Positions 16,062 through 23,782 are shown, numbered from the stretch's first letter. The stretch is DNA of 26,550 nucleotides from JANPLD01 sp031426355 (GCA_031426355.1 JANPLD010000126.1:1-26550), one strand, 5' to 3'. Numbers and translations are program-made. The notes: generated by a model from the letters alone, not told the origin.

Positions 16062-17507
16062 TTAAGCAGCGGTCTTCCTAAGCTTACTTTTGAACTGACC
16101 ATATGCGAAATAAAGTATTATACCTGCGATGAAGTATATTTTTAAGGTAACAAATACATTCCAGCCAATACCGTAGATAAGATACATGCAGGCTGCAACA
16201 CCAGCAAGCGGAACCCAAGGCACAAGAGGGCAGGTGAATTCTCTTTTTAATTCAGGAGCCTTTTTCCTTAATACGATAACTGCGATACAAACTATAGAGA
16301 ATGCAAATAATGTTCCCATACTCACTAGGTCACCAAGTGTGCTAAGTGGTGTTAAACCAGCGCCAAGCCCAACTATGAGGCCGGTTATGATGGTGTTAAC
16401 ATAAGGTGTTTTAAATTTTTCATGTATCTTAGAGAATGATGCAGGGAGCAAGCCATCATGTGATACCATATAGAAAACACGTGTCTGTCCATAAACCTGT
16501 GTCAGCATAACAGAGCTTAAACCCATAAGCGCGCCAACTTTTATCAGGAATGATAGCCAGCCAAGGTCAATGCTATCAACTGCAACAGCCATAGGGTCAG
16601 GCACGCTAAGTGAGGTGTAAGGCACAACCCCTGTTAATACCAAGGAAACTATAATGTATAAAATTGTACATATAATAAGTGAGCCCATAATACCTATCGG
16701 TACATTTTTCTTTGGATTTATTGTTTCCTGCGCGGCAGTAGAAACAGTTTCAAACCCTATGTAAGCGAAGAATATAATTCCCGCAGCTTTGAGTATGCCA
16801 TCATAGCCATATTTGGTACCGCCTTGGTTTTCCGGGATGAAAGGTGTCCAGTTGGCAGTATCGATATAAAATACGCCGATTGTAATAAAGATAAGAATCA
16901 CTGCAACTTTAATGAACACTATTACATTATTCACTTTTGCTGATTCTTTGATTCCTATCACGAGCAACCATGTAACAAACATTATCGACATAAATGCCGG
17001 AACGTTAAATATTCCTTTGATGGTCTCGCCATTATCCATTATTATTTCACTTCCGTAAGCGCTTGCCCACTGGATAGGAATGACTATACCAAAATCTTTG
17101 AGGAAACTTACCAAATAACCACTCCACCCGACAGCAACAGTTGCGGCAGAGAGTCCATATTCTAACAATAGTAACCATGCCATGCACCATGCAGCAAATT
17201 CACCGAGGGTGGCATAAGCATAAGTGTAAGCACTTCCGGCAACAGGTAATGTCGATGCAAGCTCCGCATAACAGAAAGCAGCAAGTCCGCAGGCAATGCC
17301 AGCTATAACAAATGAGAGAACAATTGCCGGGCCAGCATGCTCAGCTGCTGCCTGACCTGTAAGAACAAATATACCTGCGCCAATTATTGCGCCTATACCT
17401 AGTAATACTAAACTGAAACCATTTAATGTCCTGACCAGAGTTTTGGATTCTGATTCTTCAATAATAGTCGCTATTGGCTTTCTAGTAAAATATTTTCCAA
17501 AGTTCAT
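16062..17507 (-). CDS. APC-superfamily amino-acid permease (cationic amino-acid transporter type)
   Basis: A 481-residue, about 12-span permease. The N-terminal RKPIATIIEESESKTLVRTL and GIGAIIGAGIFVLTGQAA are the hallmark of CAT/YfnA-like APC transporters; FAYIGFETVSTAAQETINP follows in helix 6. An in-frame ATG at 17561 adds 18 residues not seen in relatives, so the ATG at 17507 was chosen. It imports an amino acid at the inner membrane, the substrate being undetermined. Because uup and then the lysine-catabolic operon follow on the same strand (79- and 101-bp gaps), lysine is an attractive but unproven substrate. Length is normal. Confidence 0.88.
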   Translation of the reverse strand: MNFGKYFTRKPIATIIEESESKTLVRTLNGFSLVLLGIGAIIGAGIFVLTGQAAAEHAGPAIVLSFVIAGIACGLAAFCYAELASTLPVAGSAYTYAYATLGEFAAWCMAWLLLLEYGLSAATVAVGWSGYLVSFLKDFGIVIPIQWASAYGSEIIMDNGETIKGIFNVPAFMSIMFVTWLLVIGIKESAKVNNVIVFIKVAVILIFITIGVFYIDTANWTPFIPENQGGTKYGYDGILKAAGIIFFAYIGFETVSTAAQETINPKKNVPIGIMGSLIICTILYIIVSLVLTGVVPYTSLSVPDPMAVAVDSIDLGWLSFLIKVGALMGLSSVMLTQVYGQTRVFYMVSHDGLLPASFSKIHEKFKTPYVNTIITGLIVGLGAGLTPLSTLGDLVSMGTLFAFSIVCIAVIVLRKKAPELKREFTCPLVPWVPLAGVAACMYLIYGIGWNVFVTLKIYFIAGIILYFAYGQFKSKLRKTAA

Positions 17508-17596
17508 AGGGCATTTTATTTTAGTTTCAGAAACGATACTAAAATAAAATTCGTAATGCAAATAATATGGTAGTTAGTAACCCGCAAGGTGGTTTA

Positions 17597-18154
17597 TTAT
17601 TTTTTATGCTTAACTATTTGGTTTCCATTTTTAAGGATCACTGAACAGCCGATCCTGTCTCCAGCGCCGCCTATCGGCTGCGTTTTGTGATCATCTTCAT
17701 TGGCATGAATTATCAGTGCGGAGCCATCTTTATCAAGTAACCCGTTTTTATCAAGGTTCACGAACGGAGAAAATATCTCTGCCTTAGCAACCCCATTTGC
17801 ATCAGCGTAAATATTAGGCAGGTCACCATTGTCATGACCATCTTTGTTAAGCAGTCCATGTGGCTGGTCGCCTTTATTTATATGCGCTTTAGAGTTTTTA
17901 AATCCAGCATGGTCCGAACAATCCCCCATTTCATGGAAATGCACTCCGTGCCATCCAGGCGTTAAACTACCTTTCTGAGTGGTAATTCTTAAAACAACAC
18001 CTTCTTTACCACCTTTGACCAACAGGTCGCCTATCGTTTTATTATTATTCCCGATTATCTTCGACTCATATTTATGCCCGCACACTTCACATGAATATGA
18101 GTAAGAAGGAGAAAGAAATAGAAAAGTTAAAAAAAGCAGGAAGAGTTTTTTCAT
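17597..18154 (-). CDS. sodC: Periplasmic Cu/Zn superoxide dismutase
   Basis: A 185-residue SodC with a Sec signal peptide (residues 1 to about 21). The copper ligands are His72 and His74 in GVHFHEMGDC, His91 and His150 (LIIHANEDDH). The zinc site is formed by His91, His99 (QPHG), His107 and Asp111 in GHDNGDLP. Cys79 and Cys170 make the conserved disulfide, and GGAGDRIGCSVI is the usual end. It removes superoxide in the periplasm. The mature N-terminus begins CEVCGHKY, an extra CxxC not typical of the family that may bind metal or disulfide-bond. An AAAGG ribosome-binding site precedes the ATG. Confidence 0.95.
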   Translation of the reverse strand: MKKLFLLFLTFLFLSPSYSYSCEVCGHKYESKIIGNNNKTIGDLLVKGGKEGVVLRITTQKGSLTPGWHGVHFHEMGDCSDHAGFKNSKAHINKGDQPHGLLNKDGHDNGDLPNIYADANGVAKAEIFSPFVNLDKNGLLDKDGSALIIHANEDDHKTQPIGGAGDRIGCSVILKNGNQIVKHKK

Positions 18155-18334
18155 AAGAACCTTTAATTGATTATAAATAAGATATTACCGCAAATAACAA
18201 TTTCAAGATAAATCCTTCATTTTGTTAAGTGTTGTGATGTCAATATTTCTTTGATTGTTTTTTGCAAATAATCGTCTTTTGTTTTACGAGTGATGCTTTA
18301 AAGATTTTAAAATAAAAATAAATACAGCGCAGTT

Positions 18335-19483
18335 GTGAATTTTGTAGCGATAAAAATGCTGATGGGCGATACCGCGAAATATGTCGGGATAATTATCGGT
18401 ATAACTTTCGCCGCACTTATCATGACACAGCAACCCTCGATATTCATAGGTTTGATGAGCAGAACCTTCAGTTTTATCAGCGATACCAACTATCCTGAAC
18501 TTTGGATAACTGATCCTAAAATAAAATATATTGATGATGTAAAGCCGATGCAGGATACCAAGCTTTATAGAATCCGTGGTGTAGAGGGAATCAAATGGGC
18601 ATTACCGCTTTATAAAGGGATGCTGAAAGTAAAAGTTTCTGACGGAACTTTCCAGAATGCAAATATAATTGGTGTTGATGATGCAACCTTGGTTGGCGCG
18701 CCGGCAATAATGCTGCAAGGTGATGTGGAAAGTTTAAGGATCGCCGATGCTGTAATAGTTAATTCTGAAGGAATGGAAAAACTTGGTACACTTTCACCAA
18801 GTGGAGAAGTAATTCCGGCAAAAGTTAGTGATACGCTAGAGATAAATGACAGGAGAGCAGTGATAGTCGGCATCGCCCAAACATCCCGTACATTCCAATC
18901 CCAGCCGATGATATATACTACCTATTCACGCGCCAAGATTTTCTCTCCGGTAGAAAGGCTAAAACTTTCATTCATAATAGCTGGCGTTAGGCCAAATGCT
19001 GACCTTGATAGGATAAGGAATACAATTAAAAATAACATCGGTTTAGCCGCATATACCCCTCAGGAATTTAAGGATATCACTTATAACTATTTCATGAAAA
19101 ATACCGGTATACCGATAAATTTTGGTATCGCAGTATTGCTGGGGTTTATAGTTGGAGCGGCAGTTGCTGGGCAGATGTTCTATAATTTTACCCATGATAA
19201 TATTAAGCAGTTTGGCGCCTTAAAAGCGATGGGTTTATCAAATAGAAGGCTTGTGAAAATGATAATGCTTCAAGCACTGTTTGTTGGTGTAACTGGCTGG
19301 GGACTTGGTGTTGGTATCGCAAGCCTGTTCGGCATCGGTATGAAAGGAACCGTTCTGGCATTTTTAATGACGTGGAAAGTGATAGCATTAAGCTCAACAG
19401 GTGTTCTGCTTATAATAATAATTGCGGCGCTGATAAGTATTCTGAAAGTTGTGCGGCTCGAACCAGCTATAGTGTTTAAATAA
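18335..19483 (+). CDS. ABC exporter permease (FtsX/DevC-like)
   Basis: A 382-residue permease with one N-terminal membrane segment, a long periplasmic domain (about 45-265) and three C-terminal segments (about 268-380), the layout of MacB/FtsX/DevC permeases. The start is GTG: MNFVAIKMLMGDTAKYVGI matches the usual beginning of DevC-like proteins, and no better start exists. LGFIVGAAVAGQMFYNFTHDNIKQFGALKAMG is the conserved C-terminal core. Its stop overlaps the start of the ATPase gene by one base (TAATG). With the ATPase, HlyD-type adaptor and NodT protein it makes a full tripartite exporter. A 180-bp AT-rich gap, without structure I can name, separates it from divergent sodC. Confidence 0.88.
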   Translation: MNFVAIKMLMGDTAKYVGIIIGITFAALIMTQQPSIFIGLMSRTFSFISDTNYPELWITDPKIKYIDDVKPMQDTKLYRIRGVEGIKWALPLYKGMLKVKVSDGTFQNANIIGVDDATLVGAPAIMLQGDVESLRIADAVIVNSEGMEKLGTLSPSGEVIPAKVSDTLEINDRRAVIVGIAQTSRTFQSQPMIYTTYSRAKIFSPVERLKLSFIIAGVRPNADLDRIRNTIKNNIGLAAYTPQEFKDITYNYFMKNTGIPINFGIAVLLGFIVGAAVAGQMFYNFTHDNIKQFGALKAMGLSNRRLVKMIMLQALFVGVTGWGLGVGIASLFGIGMKGTVLAFLMTWKVIALSSTGVLLIIIIAALISILKVVRLEPAIVFK

Positions 19484-20169
19484 TGAATGAGATCATAATA
19501 AATTGTGATGATATCACCAAGGTTTACGGCAAAAAGGAAAATGCCGTAACGGCTTTGCGTGGTATTGATCTTCAAATATATAAAGGCGAGCTATTCATGC
19601 TGGTCGGGCCATCTGGCTGCGGCAAGACAACTTTGATATCAATTATTGCGGGCATATTAGATCCTTCCGCCGGCACTTGCGAAGTTCTTTCAAAAGATGT
19701 TGGCAAAGCCCGCCAGTCAGAGCTTGTAAATTTCAGGGCAAAAAATATCGGATTTGTATTTCAGGCATTTAATCTGCTTCCCGCTTTAACGGCGGCTGAA
19801 AATGTTGCAGTGCCACTTTTGATAAATGGTTTTTCACTTAAGCACTCCGTTGATAAAGCAGCTATATTGCTTGATAAAGTTGGACTAAAAGGCCGTGAAA
19901 AAGCTCTTCCATCGCAGCTTTCGGGTGGTCAGCAGCAACGTGTTGCTATAGCCAGAGCGCTTATACATGAGCCAAAAATAATTGTATGTGATGAGCCGAC
20001 CAGTTCACTTGATCATGTGTCAGGTCAGAAAATAATGGAACTCATGCAGGAGCTTTGCCGCGAAAAAGGAAATACCATGATAATCGTTACCCACGATAAC
20101 CGCATTTTCAAATACGCAGACAGGATAGGTAAAATGGATGATGGTAGGATAGTAAGTATTGAGAGTTGA
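19483..20169 (+). CDS. ABC exporter ATPase (MacB/LolD/DevA type)
   Basis: A 228-residue nucleotide-binding subunit. Walker A is GPSGCGKTTL, the Q-loop region FVFQAFNLLPALTAAENV, signature LSGGQQQRVAIARAL, Walker B IIVCDEPTSSLD, and the switch His is in IIVTHDNRIF. This is the MacB/LolD/DevA branch that energises lipoprotein or small-molecule export by mechanotransmission. It is translationally linked to the permease. Its final codons and TGA stop lie in the left arm of an inverted repeat (20163-20184), so the native C-terminus may have been altered by whatever placed that repeat there. Confidence 0.93.
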   Translation: MNEIIINCDDITKVYGKKENAVTALRGIDLQIYKGELFMLVGPSGCGKTTLISIIAGILDPSAGTCEVLSKDVGKARQSELVNFRAKNIGFVFQAFNLLPALTAAENVAVPLLINGFSLKHSVDKAAILLDKVGLKGREKALPSQLSGGQQQRVAIARALIHEPKIIVCDEPTSSLDHVSGQKIMELMQELCREKGNTMIIVTHDNRIFKYADRIGKMDDGRIVSIES

Positions 20170-20184
20170 GTAATTAGAGTTGAG
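20163..20184 (+). repeat. Left arm of 22-bp imperfect inverted repeat flanking the four-helix-bundle gene
   Basis: Built from the unit AGAGTTGAG spaced by TAATT. Compared with the reverse complement of 20589-20610 it matches at 19 of 22 positions. It includes the stop codon of the ATPase gene (20167-20169). Confidence 0.85.
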
Positions 20185-20197
20185 ATTAAAATTTATT

Positions 20198-20620
20198 ATG
20201 AAAACAAAAATAAATAGTTACAGAGATTTAATAGCTTGGCAGAAAGCAATGGATCTGGTTGAGAAAGTATACCATCTGGTTCATGATTTTCCGGCCAATG
20301 AAATTTATACTTTATCATCTCAACTGAAAAGATCGGCTATTTCCGTGCCTTCCAATATTGCAGAAGGAGGCTCAAAAAAATCTATTAAGGATTTTATAAA
20401 GTTCCTAAATATTTCATATGGTTCTCTTGCGGAACTTGAAACACAAATATTAATAGCTGAACGAGTAAAATTTATTTCTAAAGAAAAGTCAGAAATGATT
20501 TTGCAATATTCTGAAGAGGTTGCAAAAATTATAAGCGGTTTGATAAGTTCCTTAAAATTAAAAGTTGAGTCTGATAACACTTTATCAACTAAACTCTCAT
20601 TACTAAACTCTAATAACTAA
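20198..20620 (+). CDS. Four-helix-bundle protein (23S rRNA intervening-sequence protein family)
   Basis: A 140-residue protein with the family signature: SYRDLIAWQKAMDLVEKVYHL near the N-terminus, FPANEIYTLSSQLKRSAISV, PSNIAEGGSKKSIKDFIKFL, and a fourth helix ending in ISGLISSLKLK. Relatives form pentameric barrels, are encoded in 23S rRNA intervening sequences, and include the Avd protein of diversity-generating retroelements; they bind nucleic acid through basic surfaces. No reverse transcriptase is present here. The ATG at 20198 was preferred to the TTG at 20180, which lies in the repeat arm. The last 15 or so residues (Asn/Ser/Leu-rich) are encoded by the right repeat arm. It sits inside an exporter operon with no functional relation to it. 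Confidence 0.85.
   Translation: MKTKINSYRDLIAWQKAMDLVEKVYHLVHDFPANEIYTLSSQLKRSAISVPSNIAEGGSKKSIKDFIKFLNISYGSLAELETQILIAERVKFISKEKSEMILQYSEEVAKIISGLISSLKLKVESDNTLSTKLSLLNSNN
20589..20610 (-). repeat. Right arm of the inverted repeat flanking the four-helix-bundle gene
   Basis: The reverse complement is GAGTTTAGTAATGAGAGTTT plus AG, matching 20163-20184 at 19 of 22 bases. With the next bases it gives TTAGTTATTAGAGTTTAG (20620-20603), which recurs exactly at 23542-23559. A second small hairpin, TGATAA-CACT-TTATCA, lies just before it (20572-20587). Confidence 0.85.
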
Positions 20621-20625
20621 TATTT

Positions 20626-21477
20626 ATGTCATTAAAATGGGCTTTTCCGATAGCGGGTGTTTTAGGAATTCTGATAATGATCTGTTATGTAACATCGGCA
20701 AATACAACGCCGCCGCTGGCAGTTCCTATTACAACTCCGGTTTCAGTTCCATTCGTGAAATATATCGGCGGCGCAGGTATTACTGAACCTAACACCGAAA
20801 TAATATCGCTCGGCACAAATAAGTCAGGTCTTATAAAGTCTGTGGATGTAAGGGTAGGGCAGATAGTGCAAAGAGGGCAAATATTATTCGTTATAGAAAA
20901 CCTTGAAGCGCAAGCCCAGAGAGATGAATATCAGGCTGAATTCCATGATGCGCAGGATAAATATAATATAATAGCGGCGATAAAAGATAAGCGCGCAGTC
21001 AGCCAGGATGAACGCAACCAGAAAACTAACGCGCTGGAAATCGCCCGCGCAAAACTTAAGGCAGCAGAGGCAAATCTTGAACTCCATAATATAAGGTCAC
21101 CTATTGATGGCGTTATACTTTCTTTAAATACCAGGGTTGGTGAATATGCTCAGACAGGTAATTCAGCCGAGCCTTTTGCAAGGCTCGGTAATATCTCGCC
21201 AATGTATATCAGAATCGATATTGATGAAAATGACGCATGGAGGTTCCGTCCGGATTCCTCGGCTGTCGCCTATGTAAGGGGTAATAATAACATCAAGGTT
21301 GATCTTCAATTCGTGAGGATCGAGCCATATGTACGCCCGAAAACATCTTTAACCGGAGACTCAATTGAGCGTGTTGATACGAGGGTTCTGCAACTGATCT
21401 ATAAATTTGAGCCGACCGGCAAACCGATCTATATCGGCCAGCAGATGGATGCTTATATTGAAGATAATATCAGATAG
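20626..21477 (+). CDS. HlyD-type membrane fusion protein of the ABC exporter
   Basis: A 283-residue periplasmic adaptor with a single N-terminal membrane anchor (about 7-24). The lipoyl/barrel-sandwich halves are SLGTNKSGLIKSVDVRVGQIVQRGQILFVI (about 61-90) and NIRSPIDGVILSLNTRVGEYAQTG (about 156-180), separated by a helical hairpin (about 92-150) that is short for the family. A beta-barrel region follows. It links the inner-membrane ABC pair with the NodT channel. The ATG is 5 bp after the four-helix-bundle stop and has no visible ribosome-binding site, so its translation may depend on reinitiation from that gene. Confidence 0.87.
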   Translation: MSLKWAFPIAGVLGILIMICYVTSANTTPPLAVPITTPVSVPFVKYIGGAGITEPNTEIISLGTNKSGLIKSVDVRVGQIVQRGQILFVIENLEAQAQRDEYQAEFHDAQDKYNIIAAIKDKRAVSQDERNQKTNALEIARAKLKAAEANLELHNIRSPIDGVILSLNTRVGEYAQTGNSAEPFARLGNISPMYIRIDIDENDAWRFRPDSSAVAYVRGNNNIKVDLQFVRIEPYVRPKTSLTGDSIERVDTRVLQLIYKFEPTGKPIYIGQQMDAYIEDNIR

Positions 21478-21484
21478 CACAAAC

Positions 21485-22870
21485 ATGAAAAACTTTTTAA
21501 AAATATTTTTGCTAACAACTGCCATTGCCAGTTGTTCTCTATACACCAATCCTAAATTGCCGGAGAATAAAATAACAGCTTGGAATGAAACCACTGCTGT
21601 TAGCAAGACAAAAACTGACCAGAAGTGGTGGAAGAATTTTAACGACCCGGCACTTAATGAATTAATTGAAAAAGCCGGAAAAAACAGCAAAGATCTTAAA
21701 ATAACTACCGCAAGAATAAAACAGGCGCGCGCTGATGAGCAGTCAGTTCTGGCAGATTATCTTCCGGTTATAAATGCTAATGCTGATGCTACCAGAAGCA
21801 AAAACTCTACGACTTTATTAGATAGGCCGATCTTAAGAAGATACAGTAATAACTACCGCGCTGATTTTGATGCCAGCTGGGAAATAGATCTGTTAGGCGC
21901 AGAGCCTTCCATCAGGGCATCAAAACAATGGAGTGAAAAAAGCCGTGAAGATTATAACGCCGCATTAGTTACATTATATGGTGATGTTGCGACTTATTAT
22001 TTTAATGTTAGAAAGCTTCAGGCTCAGGCAAACGCTTTAAAAAATAAGCAGAATGAAATTCTTGAAAAATTGAAACTCCAGAAATCACTATTTAATGCAG
22101 GGAAAATTGATGGCGTTGAATTATCCAGAATAGAAAACGAAGCTGCTAACGCAGAATCAGAGAGGGAAATAATCAATAATAATGTAAAGCAATCTATTTA
22201 TGCTCTGGAAGCTTTAGTTGGCTTAACGCCCGGTTCATTAAAAGATGTTTTTGCAAAACCTTACCAAGTAAAAACTCCTTCCACGCAAATAATAACTGGC
22301 GCCCCATCAGAAGTTCTCGCGCAAAGGCCTGATGTTCGTTCCGCAGAAAAGAGCTATATATATTCCACTTCATTGCAGGATGTAGCTGTTACTCAGTTCT
22401 TTCCAAGAATATCAATAGCCGGCCTGCTAGGTTATGAAACAGGCAGGGAATCGCTATTGTTTAATTCCAGAAGCTCAGTTTTTCAAGCCGCTGGCGGATT
22501 AACAGTTCCATTGTTTGACTGGAAACGGATACGCGCTGACATGTTAAATGCTGATGCCTCCGCTGAAGAATCATTGGTAAGCTATGAGAAAGCTGTGATT
22601 ACAGCATTATCAGATGTCGAATCATCATTTGCAGGATATAAAAGTTCAAAGGATAATCTAAATATTATGAACAGGGCTTATAACGCAACCGCAACTGAAG
22701 TCAGCATCAACAAAGAAAGATATAATAAAGGCCTGACTTCCTATCTCGACTACTCAGATTCAAAGATCAAACTTGAAGACAGCAGATACAATCTTGAGGA
22801 TACAAAGTTCGAAAACCTTATTCAGACTGTTCGAGTTTATAAAGCACTTGGCGGCGGTTGGGATAAGTAA
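21485..22870 (+). CDS. NodT/TolC-family outer-membrane efflux lipoprotein
   Basis: A 461-residue RND/ABC-type outer-membrane factor. The longer frame from 21407 overlaps the adaptor gene; the ATG at 21485 begins a lipoprotein signal (KNFLKIFLLTTAIASC, Cys17 as lipidation site), so it was chosen. WWKNFNDPALNELIEKA, the two OEP repeats with long coiled-coil helices, AQRPDVRSAEKSY and the terminal VRVYKALGGGWDK are classic for NodT-type proteins. It forms the trimeric outer-membrane exit channel for the exporter. It starts 7 bp after the adaptor stop, so the operon ends here. Confidence 0.93.
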   Translation: MKNFLKIFLLTTAIASCSLYTNPKLPENKITAWNETTAVSKTKTDQKWWKNFNDPALNELIEKAGKNSKDLKITTARIKQARADEQSVLADYLPVINANADATRSKNSTTLLDRPILRRYSNNYRADFDASWEIDLLGAEPSIRASKQWSEKSREDYNAALVTLYGDVATYYFNVRKLQAQANALKNKQNEILEKLKLQKSLFNAGKIDGVELSRIENEAANAESEREIINNNVKQSIYALEALVGLTPGSLKDVFAKPYQVKTPSTQIITGAPSEVLAQRPDVRSAEKSYIYSTSLQDVAVTQFFPRISIAGLLGYETGRESLLFNSRSSVFQAAGGLTVPLFDWKRIRADMLNADASAEESLVSYEKAVITALSDVESSFAGYKSSKDNLNIMNRAYNATATEVSINKERYNKGLTSYLDYSDSKIKLEDSRYNLEDTKFENLIQTVRVYKALGGGWDK

Positions 22871-22884
22871 ATATCGTTTCTTAA

Positions 22885-22929
22885 TAATTGCTTATTTGAC
22901 GCAAAACTAGGTTTGCTTATTTGCAATTA
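22885..22929. other. Inverted repeat with nested hairpin between convergent genes
   Basis: TAATTGC (22885-22891) pairs with GCAATTA (22923-22929) around a smaller GCAAA/TTTGC stem, and an 11-bp direct repeat TTGCTTATTTG occurs twice inside. It lies between the convergent exporter and trcR genes and could act as a terminator or a transcript-end stabiliser. No good U-run follows on either strand, so a terminator is doubtful. Confidence 0.35.
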
Positions 22930-22952
22930 GAAAAAATTACAAATCTTAATAT

Positions 22953-23522
22953 TTAAGCAGAAGCTTTATTCTTTTCAGATGGGGCATGATCACTCCCTGC
23001 TTTATTCTTAGCTAAGAAAATAGCGCCTTCTAACGCAGTTTGTGTGCAAAGGCCAAGAAGTACAGGGTCACGAGGTTTAAGGTTGTTCATATTCCAGTGC
23101 GCTCTGCTTCTGATATCTTCAATGGTCTTCTTGGTAGTACCAATAAGCTTGGATATCTGCATATCAGAAAGTTCAGGATGGGATTTAACTAACCATGCAA
23201 TTGCATCAGGTTTATCCTGCCTTCTGGCAACCGGAGTATATTTAGATTTTTTACGTTTTTTTTCATACTGAACATAGTCTTTATATTCAGCTATGAATTC
23301 TACTTTCTTTTCAGGGTTTTTTTCAGCAAGTTCAATAGATTCCCTTGAAGTCAGGCCTTTAGAAACCGGGTCTATTCCTAAAACACCAGTTGCAACGTCA
23401 CCATCAGCAATACCTTGGATCTCAAGTTCATGCAGACCACAGAATGCTGCTATCTGCTCAAAAGTGAGCTGAGTGTTCTCAATAAGCCAAACGGCTGTTG
23501 CTTTAGGCATTAAAGGTTGCAT
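22953..23522 (-). CDS. trcR: TrcR/DUF1013 cell-cycle transcriptional regulator
   Basis: A 189-residue cytoplasmic protein of the alphaproteobacterial DUF1013 family, named TrcR for its link to cell-cycle transcription. The N-terminal MPKATAVWLIENTQLTFEQI with AAFCGLHELEIQGIADG is near-invariant in the family. A second helix-turn-helix-like segment, AWLVKSHPELSDMQISKLIG with TTKKTIEDIRSRAHWN, lies at about 108-146. The C-terminus is a Lys/Ala-rich tail. It likely binds DNA or RNA polymerase. A repeat element (23538-23623) begins only 15 bp upstream of its start, so its promoter must lie within or beyond that repeat. Confidence 0.9.
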   Translation of the reverse strand: MQPLMPKATAVWLIENTQLTFEQIAAFCGLHELEIQGIADGDVATGVLGIDPVSKGLTSRESIELAEKNPEKKVEFIAEYKDYVQYEKKRKKSKYTPVARRQDKPDAIAWLVKSHPELSDMQISKLIGTTKKTIEDIRSRAHWNMNNLKPRDPVLLGLCTQTALEGAIFLAKNKAGSDHAPSEKNKASA

Positions 23523-23537
23523 ATTACTAAGTATTTT

Positions 23538-23623
23538 GAGTTTAGTTATTAGAGTTTAGGGTTTATCTGGCTGAATATAAATGGATTTTTATTCTCAACT
23601 CTAAACTCTCAACTCTGATAACT
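23538..23623. repeat. Stand-alone copy of the AGAGTTTAG-type inverted repeat
   Basis: The left arm AGTTATTAGAGTTTAG (23544-23559) matches the reverse complement of 23608-23623 at 14 of 16 bases. A third unit, CTCAACTCTAAA, precedes the right arm. The left arm shares an exact 18-base stretch with the right arm of the four-helix-bundle element. The 34-base or so centre holds no ORF, so this looks like a non-coding relative. RNA from it would form a long hairpin. Confidence 0.75.
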
Positions 23624-23676
23624 TCTTAAAGAAGCCCTTTATCAATATATATGTGTTTAAGTCAAGGTTAATTTGC

Positions 23677-23704
23677 TTGACACTCTAGTAATTGTATATA
23701 TTTT
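23677..23704 (+). promoter_or_regulatory. Candidate rpsD promoter
   Basis: A perfect TTGACA at 23677-23682 is followed after 16 bp by TATTTT (23699-23704); TATATT at 23697-23702 is a better hexamer but only 14 bp away. Transcription would begin near 23711, giving a leader of about 110 nt before rpsD. Confidence 0.55.
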
Positions 23705-23714
23705 CCACTCCTCT

Positions 23715-23782
23715 CTTGCTGGCCTGAAAGGGCTGGATACTGAATTGAGCATTCACGAAAGTGGACTAAGCCTTGGCACAAG
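23715..23782 (+). other. Foldable 5' leader of rpsD
   Basis: Nested pairings are possible by eye: CTTG (23715-23718) with CAAG (23779-23782); GCC (23722-23724) with GGC (23775-23777); GGGCT (23730-23734) with AGCCT (23769-23773); and an apical stem TTCAC/GTGGA (23752-23765) capped by a GAAA tetraloop. An internal loop of about 17 nt is left on the 5' side. It could be a ribosomal-protein autoregulatory leader or a small RNA. I match it to no known family. Confidence 0.4.

Larger units (their letters stand above)
20163..20620 (+). mobile_element. Putative intervening-sequence-like element carrying a four-helix-bundle gene
   Basis: The four-helix-bundle ORF and its flanking inverted repeats lie between the ATPase and adaptor genes of an otherwise canonical exporter operon, so the unit looks inserted. 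In 23S rRNA, homologous ORFs sit in intervening sequences bounded by inverted repeats that pair into a stem; the same layout is seen here outside rRNA. A related repeat without the ORF is at 23538-23623. No transposase is encoded and no flanking target duplication is evident, so mobility is inferred. Confidence 0.5.

Noticed and set aside
17508..17561. 18-residue extension of the amino-acid permease
   Set aside because: Relatives begin close to the RKP-x3-IIEES segment, and the extension is not hydrophobic or conserved in pattern.
20163..20620. Diversity-generating retroelement (the ORF is related to Avd)
   Set aside because: No reverse transcriptase, template repeat or variable repeat is present in the window.
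20163..20620. 23S rRNA intervening sequence
   Set aside because: No rRNA sequence surrounds it; both sides are protein-coding genes of an exporter.
21407..21484. N-terminal extension of the NodT protein
   Set aside because: It overlaps the adaptor gene and would bury the lipoprotein signal that begins at ATG 21485.
20163..23623. CRISPR-like reading of the repeated AACTCTAAACTC units
   Set aside because: Units are only about 9 bases, imperfect, inverted in pairs and without regular unique spacers; no cas genes are present.
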